Source: Discostella pseudostelligera (taxonomy: Eukaryota > Bacillariophyta > Thalassiosirophyceae > Thalassiosirales > Thalassiosiraceae). From it: a stretch of 64,000 bases of DNA. This document shows positions 53,023 to 61,968 of this stretch, piece by piece. The DNA is taken from assembly GCA_036940085.1 (NCBI GenBank), contig JALLBK010000017.1:1-64000 (forward strand), given 5' to 3'. The notes under the pieces are model-generated. The model had not been told where the DNA came from and ran no database searches. It worked only from the letters and a program-made list of their open reading frames with translations. Numbering within the stretch: position 1 is the first letter of the stretch; each line of letters begins with the position of its first letter. Both the position numbers and the translations under genes were made by a program.

Positions 53023-53300
53023 AATGGATCGCAATCACAATTAGGCATAAGTTTGGTCATTGCGGAACAATCTGGAATAATCTTCATATTCGGGATGGAA
53101 ATAAATACTCCTACATGTCAATTCTTTCTCAAGATAGCTTGTCTCCTGCAGCTTGTAGACGTCAGTCGTTTCCATGTCCAGCGTGTAATTTCGACTCATG
53201 ACCGAAAGCTCACAATTTACTTTCTGTGCTTTCTGAGACATCCGACGACCACGACCACCACCTGCCCTCCACCGTAAGGACCCTCTCTCGGTTTATTAGG

Positions 53301-53825
53301 ATGTTGGGGATGTTGGATAAGCGAAGAGATATCGAAACCATGGAACGTGAGTTTGCTGAGAAACTGCTTGCTGTCGTAGAGGCAGTTCAGGTCCAACAAC
53401 TGAAATTGCTGAGCTCTGCTATCACTGAGCAAGAGCAAAAGTATCTTGCAGACATCGAGCTTGCCACACAAGAGTCTGAGATGCTTGAGATATCAAGGTT
53501 AGAGGCGGAGGAGTGGTGCGGGGGATTCGAGGCGGATTCAGCCACCGCTGAGCAAGAGCAAAAGTACCATCGAGATCTCGAGCTTGCTACACAGGAGTCT
53601 GAGATGCTTGAGATATCAAGATTGGAGGCGGAGCAGAGGTTTGAGGCGGATTCAGCCATCGCTGAGCAAGAACGAAAGTTCCGTGCAGCGCTCGAGCTTG
53701 CTACAGAGGAGTCTGAGATTGTGGAGGTATCAAGGTTAGAGGCGGAGGAGAGGCTCAAGGAAATCGAGGAGGATATGGTAGCTGAATTGTTGACATTCAC
53801 GCGCTTTGCGGATGAGGGAGCGTAA
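53301..53825 (+). CDS. Coiled-coil protein with three ~40-residue tandem repeats
   Basis: From the first in-frame ATG (53301) this gives 174 residues. The body is a Glu/Ala/Leu-rich coiled coil built of three tandem units, each with EQE(Q/R)K(Y/F)...(I/L)ELAT(Q/E)ESE(M/I)(L/V)E(I/V)SRLEAE. Repeat starts at about 53427, 53550 and 53664 give spacings of 123 and 114 bases, and the first two are highly similar at the base level, so the expansion is recent. The frame is open upstream to 53226 without an ATG, so an upstream exon or a partial gene is possible. I recognise no family. Confidence 0.5.
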   Translation: MLGMLDKRRDIETMEREFAEKLLAVVEAVQVQQLKLLSSAITEQEQKYLADIELATQESEMLEISRLEAEEWCGGFEADSATAEQEQKYHRDLELATQESEMLEISRLEAEQRFEADSAIAEQERKFRAALELATEESEIVEVSRLEAEERLKEIEEDMVAELLTFTRFADEGA

Positions 53826-53984
53826 GGGAAACAATGTGATTTTGCAACGGGTAGGTGACAGTTAGAGGAGTCCATTTCGCAACACATCTGATAACAGAAT
53901 GCAATGTAGAATGGAAATTTCTAGCTTTCGATAAAGATCTATCGACGTTCTGAGTGCTCTCCACCGTCTTCTGCTGGCACATCA

Positions 53985-56504
53985 TCAGTTTGATTGCGTC
54001 TTATTACCATCCTTCTTTTCTAACTTTTTCATTTGCTCAAGCCCACGCCATTCATCCATTTCTCTCACTACCTCGATTGGGAGCACATCTCGAAAAGATG
54101 GAAGTTCCGCAACGAATAGCAAAGAATGGGCCCATCCAGGATAGTTAGAAAACCGATCACGAAACAAATCACCTACGCGCTTATATATGGTTGGAGTGAT
54201 ACTCTTTGCTCCTCCCAGAACTGTCGAATCATAATCTCGACACGCAATATGCTGGACATGAACATCTACGGGAATTGCATCATCTTGATCCAATGAAAAT
54301 AAAGCAATACAGTCTGCAACTTTCCTGCCTATGCCACTGAACTTAATCAACTCATCTTGAACCGTCTGAGATTCGGGTGTTGTACGAAGCTTTCGCAAGT
54401 AATCATCACCTCCGCACTCTGCAAGTAAGTCCCTAGTTTCGATCAAATATTTTGCCCGATAGCCCAAACCCAGTGCACGCAACTCCTCTTCCGAGGCATT
54501 CGCAAGAGTGTCAAGTGTCGGAAATTGAAATAGTGATGTAGTTGCGATGTCACCAACATCATTGCGTACCGGCAATTCCATCATAAATTTACCATACTTC
54601 TCTCGAAATGATGATAGCATCTTGGTAATTCGCGGTATGTTATTATTGCCCGAACAGATGAAGGAAAACATACATTCGATGGGGTCTTGCCGAAGAATTC
54701 GAACCCCAGGTATGGCCGTAGCAATCTTGGATAGCCTTGCATCCTGCCGTGACCATTCGTCATAGAGTGGAGCAAGTGGTATCTCAAGCCGGAAGTACCT
54801 TTGAAGATCTTCCTTCACGTTTTGCGTCGGTCCACAGAGGACGCGGCACATGGTTGTTGTGGGAGTTTCTCTGATAGATAGAACTCTATTTTGAAGGGGC
54901 CCGACCCACTCGTTGGCATTATGTACTCCCCATGCCGATTTCTGTGGCGATGGCGTGGTAGCAGCCGTGTCCGAATCATTTTCGACTACCAGCCAATTGA
55001 AGCATTGTCCATTGGTAAGTGTAGCCGACGGTCTCAATTCCTGTGGTGGTGCCTCGAGATCGATCCAATCGTTCTCTGGAGTCAACTTTGCAAGGTCGGA
55101 TGAAAACAGGCGAGCAGTAGGAGCTTTGGAAGGAGAAGGAGTTGTGAGTGCCTTTGGACTTTTGGACTTGGTCTGCTTTGTAGGAGTAGCATGAGACTTG
55201 ATCATATCTGGAGTTGATTGGCGCAGCTTCTCACTCCGACCTTTGGATTGGTTCCATCTATGATAGTCCGCCAGTCCAGGATCATAACAACCTTTCTCCC
55301 ATGCATCTCTCTTCTCCAAATAGGTGAAACTGGCTGCCGCGGGAGAAACACTCGGCAAGCATACAACCTCGATCGAATGCTCACAGATGCCATTATTTGA
55401 CCTCTTTGACTTGTTCATAACAGCCTTGAGCACACGTTGTGACATTTCATCATTCGCTGCCCGGAGCTTGCCGTCCATAAACCAATCCGAGAAATGCTTC
55501 ACAAACAGCTGTCCACCGGTGGTACCATTGGCAATGACAATCCTTTTGATGTATAAATGTTCAGCCGTATCAATAATATTTCCATCAGTATTGTACAATG
55601 TGCCCTCGCAAAACTCTCGTATTCGATTAGGAATTTCGTCTTGGATATCATTGTCCAAACTTCCCTCCCTTTTGCATTCGGCCACAATGTCCCACATAGC
55701 AAATCCTTTCGAGACCAACAGTTCCAATTGTTGCGGATACTCTATTATCTTATTTTCATCATATCTTAAATGACTGTGATATGAGGCATAGGGTTTGCCC
55801 GTTGCGGTGGAAACTGCCAATGAGCGTCGAAATCCTAATGCATCCCCGGCAATGTACCAAAACGCATTTTGAGGATGTGCGAACATTTCATTTCTCTCGA
55901 GTGAAGTTGTGGATGGGTGTGTTCCGAGAATGAGAGTGTGTACTGGTGGGAAGGACGCGTTTATTGTTGGTGAGTTATTTGCATGGGCGATGGTGGAACT
56001 TGCAGCAGTAGCAGACGCGGTTGTCGCATGTGCATGAAGTGATGCTCCACCCTTGACTGTCATGACATTTCCCCACCAGGCTGGCTCGAATGATTTGGTA
56101 CGTTTGACAGTGTTTGTTCCTGATGCTGATATTGTCTTTTTCTTCTTCTTACTGCTCGTACTGGCTTGAGATTTTGTCTTGCGCTTAGTGGATAATTGGA
56201 TATTATCATCATTTATAGTCATAGAACTTTTTCCAGAAGAAGGAGACGAGAAGTATCGAGATGTAGTTTTTGATGACACCGACCGGGCTGACGACCTCGG
56301 CGACTGTCGACGTGTGATAGAAGCCATCGTCGTCGTAGCAGCTGCTGCAAAATTAGCAGAGGTACCAAGTCGCTGCACCCGAGCCGAAGAGTAGCGTGAT
56401 ACGCACGATATTACTAGAGGCCTTCCAACTCGAAACAGGCTAATGGAGATAGTCAATGAGAGTAGGTGCGTGCGCAGGATCAGGCTTGGATTGAAGTGGG
56501 GCAT
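53985..56504 (-). CDS. Fusion of hypoxanthine-DNA glycosylase (UDG family 6) and OGG1
   Basis: This is an 839-residue single-exon protein. The N-terminal ~140 residues are basic and Ser-rich with TKRKTKS and KKKKK (possible nuclear signal), although the first 60 residues could be an organelle signal. Residues about 185-415 are a uracil-DNA-glycosylase-superfamily domain: ILGTHPSTTSLERNEMF (192-208), HPQNAFWYI and CLPSVSPAAASFTYLEKRDAW (382-402), the family 6 hypoxanthine glycosylase pattern. Residues about 465-820 are OGG1: LTNGQCFNW, SGNNNIPRITKM, and the HhH-GPD core SGIGRKVADC with the nucleophile Lys728 and catalytic Asp747 in IPVDVHV. Both catalytic sites look intact. It should remove deaminated adenine and 8-oxoguanine in base-excision repair. 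Confidence 0.87.
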   Translation of the reverse strand: MPHFNPSLILRTHLLSLTISISLFRVGRPLVISCVSRYSSARVQRLGTSANFAAAATTTMASITRRQSPRSSARSVSSKTTSRYFSSPSSGKSSMTINDDNIQLSTKRKTKSQASTSSKKKKKTISASGTNTVKRTKSFEPAWWGNVMTVKGGASLHAHATTASATAASSTIAHANNSPTINASFPPVHTLILGTHPSTTSLERNEMFAHPQNAFWYIAGDALGFRRSLAVSTATGKPYASYHSHLRYDENKIIEYPQQLELLVSKGFAMWDIVAECKREGSLDNDIQDEIPNRIREFCEGTLYNTDGNIIDTAEHLYIKRIVIANGTTGGQLFVKHFSDWFMDGKLRAANDEMSQRVLKAVMNKSKRSNNGICEHSIEVVCLPSVSPAAASFTYLEKRDAWEKGCYDPGLADYHRWNQSKGRSEKLRQSTPDMIKSHATPTKQTKSKSPKALTTPSPSKAPTARLFSSDLAKLTPENDWIDLEAPPQELRPSATLTNGQCFNWLVVENDSDTAATTPSPQKSAWGVHNANEWVGPLQNRVLSIRETPTTTMCRVLCGPTQNVKEDLQRYFRLEIPLAPLYDEWSRQDARLSKIATAIPGVRILRQDPIECMFSFICSGNNNIPRITKMLSSFREKYGKFMMELPVRNDVGDIATTSLFQFPTLDTLANASEEELRALGLGYRAKYLIETRDLLAECGGDDYLRKLRTTPESQTVQDELIKFSGIGRKVADCIALFSLDQDDAIPVDVHVQHIACRDYDSTVLGGAKSITPTIYKRVGDLFRDRFSNYPGWAHSLLFVAELPSFRDVLPIEVVREMDEWRGLEQMKKLEKKDGNKTQSN

Positions 56505-56860
56505 GGGTGAGATATCATTGTCCTACTGCTAGCGTCGGCACTTTCATGGCTCATGGCCTCTCGCTCTAGATAGAGGATAGTGGCGGTGGTGGGGTGGTTA
56601 TTTTGTTTTGGCGGGAGCAGAACTCCGCCCAGCCACGGAGTTCTATTAAGGAATCAGTACTTAGAAACTGTCGCGAGAATGGTGTCATGACACGTCTTGT
56701 GCGTCCTCTTGTGGAGGGAGGTACATAAGCTAGGTGCACCTTTTCACTGTCATCGCCCGCGCTTTTGCTTTTGTTTGCATTGAATTGAACCCACCCAGGC
56801 AATGCATTGGCAATGGCAATGGCAATGGCATAAGACGATCACCACCCCTCCTATCCCAAA
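56505..56860. promoter_or_regulatory. Divergent intergenic region, glycosylase fusion / unknown
   Basis: There is no gene in these 356 bases. TTTTGGCGGGAGC lies at about 56607-56619. A GGCAAT hexamer is repeated four to five times near 56799-56829, just before the next gene. Confidence 0.4.
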
Positions 56861-59518
56861 ATGTTCTCCATGAAGTACACCAGTCCGAAGCTGACTCCTA
56901 ATAAAGGAAGAGACAGCGTCCTCCCCCCTCCCCCTTCTCCTTCTCCTCTCTGTGTGGTATTGGATTCACCGTCGCCGTCGCCGTCGTTGCCATTCGCCCC
57001 GCAGGATGGTGCTGCTGCTGACGGTGACTCTGAATTGGTACGCAGCGACAATCATAATGCAACAATAACAACATATTATTCCACGACGACAATTGAGCGC
57101 AATGATGATGTGGATGATGATGCACCACGAAATTCATTAGAGTATTCTAAAATTGATGATTTGGAATCATCGGTTGAGGAGACTTCTAATGACACAAGCC
57201 AATTATTACCACTGTCAACATCCGCATCGTTGGTTGATGTCACGCTATCATCGAACAATCACAGTGAACATCCAGTTGGAAATGATGACTCTGGGGATGG
57301 GTGTGTTGGTTATGATGCACCAGATCAAGTAGATGACACAACATATGCATGGAGCACAGTTGCCGCAGACGATGTATATGTATCAAACATCGATGATGAT
57401 TTCGATGCCATGAATACTGCAGATCGAATTGGAAAAGATTTATCATCCATTGACCTCAGTGGCGTTCATTCTTTGCCCGAATCATCGGGTTCTCATTTTG
57501 GATATCATAGATCAATATCGATGGAGCCCATGTTGCATGCGTTACCAGCCGAGTCCAACACTACATCGGGAGATGAAACTTCATCTAGAATGACATCGAG
57601 GGAATTAGCACATCATGATGCACAATTTGCATTGCCATGGCTGGATGATGACACAAACCCAACTTCTCCTATGGTGTACGATTTGTCAGCTCGACCTATT
57701 GCTTCCACCACGATGACACCTGGGCATGATCCAATTTGCATGGGTTCTCCTTACAGTGGAACTACTGAATCAGATTTCGGAGGCGATGCATACTTCGATA
57801 ACCCATGTCGTCGTCGGAATAATAATGCAAACAGGCAGAGGAGTGATAGCATCGACGAGGATTCCATGCTTCCACCGAGGGTAAATCGAACAACTACGAA
57901 CGATTATGCAACACATGATATTAGCATGCCGTTTCTACCAGGCTACCCAACAGTAGGAGAATCATCATCATTATCATTGACACCCTCACGAATGCCTATG
58001 GATTCATACCCAATACCACCGCCTCGTCAACCCTTCTCGCATACACACTCGCTCCTTGATGATTGCAGCGATGAGGATGAGGATGGGGCATCCTCGTTTT
58101 TTATTGTGGATAGTCCCCCGCGGCACGCTATCCATACCTACTCTTGCTTCCCCCAGTCGGCGGGGAGGCGTGAACGCATCGTCGAGCAAAAAAATCACAA
58201 CATAATCGGAAATTCTGCTACAGGAATCAGCAATGCAACTCTTAAGGCGAGCAACAATATACAAAACGCACTGTTACAGACACGACATCGACGGTGGGAT
58301 TGTCAATCGGCACTGGCAGGGCCGCATGCCCAATCGAAGGAGATGTTGGATATATCAAATCGCTCATACTGCGTGGCCAGATATCACCCTGACAATACTG
58401 ATGGAGTAGCAAGTTCAACTAGACTCTCTGTTTCTGTGGAGGCTCTCCAAGCCGCTGTATTGGCGTCTGGTCTTTGGCGCACTGTACGATGTGTTCGTCT
58501 GCCGCAGGGGCTTTTTTGGTCCCAGACATATGAATGTACATCAAACAACGACGATATCTGGGCCTTGCTCAAAATGCTGCATTCCACCTTTCCGATGCTT
58601 AATCAAATTGATTTTAGTGGAGAAATAGAACGTGCTAGTGCCAGTCGGAGAAATGATATCGTAGCAGGGATAATGGAATGTTTACCAAATATTGCGGCGA
58701 TCGATGGATTTGTCGTCGAACAGTTAGTTAGTGGGTCTGACTGGCAGAGTGTCGACAAGACTACGACAAAGTCAGGAGAATTAGGCGAAGAAGCTCCACC
58801 GCAATCTCCGAACAATGCCAATAGCAGAAATTATTCCGAAACAAGTGATATTTACAATGCAGCCAAAGCATGTGGCGAATGTGAGCCGGTGCCCATGTGT
58901 GGATTATCCGAACTTGTTGGTAGTGAGGCTCTGAATGGTATACTTGATGCTGTTCCCTCGGACAATGATTCGTACAATGATAAAAGTGGGATGTCGAATC
59001 AATCCGAATCACTGAGCGTCTTCGAAGCAGAGTCATCATTGAATGTGACAGGAGCATCATCTTCCTTTCATGCGCAACATGAGGACATATCGGAAAAGAA
59101 TGTATCTCTCGAACACGTGCAATTTCCAACTCATCATCGAGCGCAATCTGAGCCGCCCATCATGACGCAAGACTCTTCCTCTCGCGAATTATCAGACGAT
59201 GAAGTGAGTAAAGTTCCGCACATTTCACCATCATCTTTGACTCTTTCGTCATCCCTCTCTTGGGGAAGCAACGGTAGCGTCGGGAGGGGAAGTCGTCCGC
59301 CAACGTGTCCAAACTCAACCTCCATGAACCGACAACATCCTCGACTTCCAACAATGCCAAAGGGATCATCATCAATGAGAAAGGCTGGTAATATGTTGAA
59401 ACGTCGTGTTTTAGGCTTAATCCCCACAGTATCAATTATGGACGAAGACGATGACGATGAGCATAGCGAGGGATCCGACAATTCTATGGACGCCGATCGT
59501 CACGCGGACATCTTGTGA
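56861..59518 (+). CDS. Large Ser/Asp-rich protein of unknown function
   Basis: This is an 885-residue single-exon protein. Most of it is disordered, rich in Ser, Asp, Asn and Thr. The only segment that looks folded is about 505-630: VARYHPDNTDGVASSTRLSV, VEALQAAVLASGLWRTVRCV, LLKMLHSTFPMLNQIDFSG and MECLPNIAAIDGFVVEQL, with spacing reminiscent of leucine-rich repeats. The C-terminus is basic (RKAGNMLKRRVLG) then acidic. There is no signal peptide or membrane segment. I do not recognise a family; it could be a regulatory scaffold. Confidence 0.68.
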   Translation: MFSMKYTSPKLTPNKGRDSVLPPPPSPSPLCVVLDSPSPSPSLPFAPQDGAAADGDSELVRSDNHNATITTYYSTTTIERNDDVDDDAPRNSLEYSKIDDLESSVEETSNDTSQLLPLSTSASLVDVTLSSNNHSEHPVGNDDSGDGCVGYDAPDQVDDTTYAWSTVAADDVYVSNIDDDFDAMNTADRIGKDLSSIDLSGVHSLPESSGSHFGYHRSISMEPMLHALPAESNTTSGDETSSRMTSRELAHHDAQFALPWLDDDTNPTSPMVYDLSARPIASTTMTPGHDPICMGSPYSGTTESDFGGDAYFDNPCRRRNNNANRQRSDSIDEDSMLPPRVNRTTTNDYATHDISMPFLPGYPTVGESSSLSLTPSRMPMDSYPIPPPRQPFSHTHSLLDDCSDEDEDGASSFFIVDSPPRHAIHTYSCFPQSAGRRERIVEQKNHNIIGNSATGISNATLKASNNIQNALLQTRHRRWDCQSALAGPHAQSKEMLDISNRSYCVARYHPDNTDGVASSTRLSVSVEALQAAVLASGLWRTVRCVRLPQGLFWSQTYECTSNNDDIWALLKMLHSTFPMLNQIDFSGEIERASASRRNDIVAGIMECLPNIAAIDGFVVEQLVSGSDWQSVDKTTTKSGELGEEAPPQSPNNANSRNYSETSDIYNAAKACGECEPVPMCGLSELVGSEALNGILDAVPSDNDSYNDKSGMSNQSESLSVFEAESSLNVTGASSSFHAQHEDISEKNVSLEHVQFPTHHRAQSEPPIMTQDSSSRELSDDEVSKVPHISPSSLTLSSSLSWGSNGSVGRGSRPPTCPNSTSMNRQHPRLPTMPKGSSSMRKAGNMLKRRVLGLIPTVSIMDEDDDDEHSEGSDNSMDADRHADIL

Positions 59519-59626
59519 TGATAGCATGATCATGAGACTAGAACCCTATTGCATTTCCTTTCATTACAGACCGTATCAATCACAAGCACTGTCGTAGACA
59601 GTTAATACCTAAATCTTACGACAATT

Positions 59627-60118
59627 TCATCGAAACAACCGAGTTGGTCTAAAACTGAAATCATCGCATGCAATTTGTTCACCGCTACTCCGTGGACTAG
59701 TATCTAGACCCTCAAACGAGAATGGATCAACCAACGTTGCATTGTTAGTAGCAGCACCACAAGCAAATTTCTGCTGCATGATAACACCAGTATCTAGATA
59801 CAATAATACTGGAGTGCTAGCTTCGTCTGCCACTGCTCCACAACCGCCTTTCCTCTTCACTGGGGTTGTAAGCTGCGCAATCTTTGGAATGAGTGATCGA
59901 GCCTTGTTCCCAATGGTTGTCTTTGCTGAGTTTATTGATGTTGCAACTGCATGCGACATGGACAATCGTTTTGCCGGTGGAGGGGTGGTATAAGATGCAC
60001 CATCAGCTATCGGCAGCGAAGCATAGGAAGTCATCGTCATTGTTGGGCAGATTTGCAGAGGAATATTGTGAGCTTTTCGATACACCAGCCACGTTTTGCT
60101 GTTGGTGGGCTCCCCCAT
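59627..60118 (-). CDS. Hypothetical small protein
   Basis: The 163-residue frame starts at ATG 60118, with in-frame ATGs at MTMTS as alternatives. It contains TPPPAKRLSMSHAVATSINS, a basic VKRKGGCG patch and a C-terminal CDDFSFRPTRLFR. No domain, signal peptide or membrane segment is evident. It lies tail to tail with the large unknown protein. Whether it is expressed is uncertain. Confidence 0.42.
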   Translation of the reverse strand: MGEPTNSKTWLVYRKAHNIPLQICPTMTMTSYASLPIADGASYTTPPPAKRLSMSHAVATSINSAKTTIGNKARSLIPKIAQLTTPVKRKGGCGAVADEASTPVLLYLDTGVIMQQKFACGAATNNATLVDPFSFEGLDTSPRSSGEQIACDDFSFRPTRLFR

Positions 60119-60856
60119 GGTGTTGTTTGGTCAAGCCAGGCGGGCACATGTTCAACTTCACTCTTCACATGATTGTAACCAGTGATAGAGCAAGAGCAAG
60201 AAACCGTCCCCAACGCAATGCCCTCCCGACAAAGATAGCAGTGTAGTGCACACTGGCGCCAAAGAGCCATACTTCGAGTGACTTGACGATGCTATCATGC
60301 ATGACTAATAATTGACTGAGGCGAGGCTACGATGCGGAGGTCGACGTCATGGTATCTAGAGTATCTAGTACTTCTGGTGGTGGTTGCAGTTTATTTAGGC
60401 GGAGCTGATCTTTCCCGCCATAGGGAAATCTTCCATCCGTCATCAGTTTAAAATTCAAACGCGTGATTTCTCGCATTTGAATGGTAAGTAGGAGGTCCTT
60501 TGTGATTTTCTACATACGATAATTCAACGTAGGGCATAAAACGTGTGTGTTTTTAAATCCAAAGTCGAGAAAGTTTCTCGCATTTGAATGTCATGTATTA
60601 GGTCCTATTTTAGATTTCTACATACGAAGCGTCGAAGTAACAACATGGTGATTTCCCGCCATCCTTCCCCAAGTCTTCGCGCCAAAATTTTCGGAGTGAG
60701 CCGTCGCGAGTCGCGATCCAACGCCATGTTCCAATCCGATGCCGACGCGGACGCGGACGATGCACCTTCTCTCCATATCATAGTACTACAATTGGCATTA
60801 CTGCCTCCACTCCATTCCTTATCATCAACTCCCAGCACCTGCATTCTAGCAATAAA
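60119..60856. promoter_or_regulatory. Divergent intergenic region upstream of VAMP, with direct repeat
   Basis: No gene is supported in these 738 bases. TTTCCCGCCATA at about 60411-60422 and TTTCCCGCCATC at about 60653-60664 are recurrent-motif words. A ~54-base imperfect direct repeat is described separately at 60467-60627. Confidence 0.45.
60467..60627. repeat. Imperfect ~54-bp direct repeat, two copies
   Basis: Copy 1 (60467-60519) and copy 2 (60574-60627) both start TTTCTCGCATTTGAATG, share AGGTCCT in the middle and end TTTCTACATACGA. They are 107 bases apart, start to start. Both lie upstream of the R-SNARE gene. Confidence 0.8.
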
Positions 60857-61842
60857 ATGATTCTCTACGCCGTCATCGCTCGAGCCAAAGATGGGGTCAT
60901 ACTCGTGGAATCTACCGTCGCCGGAGTGGGCGGCAACTTTCCCCAAATCACCGTCGAAGTGTTGGAGCGCGTTGTTATGAGCTCGAAGCAGGCGGCAGCG
61001 GTGGCGGGAGGGAGCAAAGGCAGAACCTCATCATCGCCGCCGCCAAATAATGGTGGCAATGCATCGTCTCAGGAAGAGCTGCTCCCATGCGGTGCACGAC
61101 GGACATTCGCCCAGCACCATGAAACGAACACCGACTCCTTTTTCCCTGCTGGATTGTTTTCTGGAATTTCGTCACGTTTGACTTCTCTTGGCATTAATTA
61201 TGACCATGGCGACGATATTGAGTCAAACAACAACACCGACTACTGTGATGATGTAGGGTACTACTTCCACTTATATCGGAAAGACAACAAGATCTGCCTA
61301 TGCATATCAGATGATACCGATGTGCGACAACATGCCATCAATTACTCCTTCCTCGATGATGCCGAGAATAAATTCAGTAAATCCTACGCTGCATTTCAAG
61401 TAACCAAAGCCAAAGCCTACGGGATGGAAAAGAATTTTAGTAAGGAGCTTGGGAAGTTGATTTACTTTTACAATGAAAATCGAAGTACCATGGTCCGGCA
61501 GGAGAAGGTGAATGTATTATTAAATAAAGTGGATGATTTGAAGAGTATAATGGGTAGGAATATCGATATGGTATTAGAAAGAGAGGGGAAGTTGGTAGAG
61601 CTTGTGGAACAGAGTGATAGCATGTTGAAGGATACAAAAGTGAGAAATGAATTCACACTGAAGATGTTGGCAAACCCGCTGCTCATTTCACAAACTCTTT
61701 GATTTGTTTTCTCTAGGTCTTCACTAAACGTAGTTCTAAACTGATGACCAGATCGAGAAGGGAGAACATGGCCTACATTGCAGTCGGAGTTGTGTTTGCA
61801 TTCATGGTGGTATGGATCTTTCTGGAAAGTTTGTTCAACTGA
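60857..61842 (+). CDS. Longin-type R-SNARE (VAMP7-like)
   Basis: Two exons (60857-61639 and 61717-61842) give 302 residues. The N-terminal longin domain starts MILYAVIARAKDGVILVEST and is interrupted by an insert of roughly 90 polar residues before it resumes at YYFHLYRKDNKICLCISDD...INYSFLDDAENKF. The SNARE helix VNVLLNKVDDLKSIMGRNID continues into MVLEREGKLVEL with the zero-layer Arg, then LMTRSRRENM and a C-terminal membrane anchor (AYIAVGVVFAFMVVWIFLESLF). VAMP7-type SNAREs drive fusion at late endosomes, vacuole or plasma membrane. The intron splits the end of the SNARE motif; unspliced, the frame ends without an anchor. At 302 residues it is longer than the usual ~220. Confidence 0.92.
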
Positions 61843-61968
61843 GAAGGTACGAGGTTGATCAGAATTAGATAGGGCAATGTTAAGGCAACCTACTCTTTTT
61901 TGCGACGTGAACGATGTGTCAGATTCGTGTTAGTATTATATTCAACTTAAACCAATTGATGAATTAAC

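Noticed and set aside
60588..60860. A 90-codon plus-strand frame just before the R-SNARE
   Set aside because: It lies in the spacer, includes part of the direct repeat, overlaps the R-SNARE start and has no recognisable sequence.
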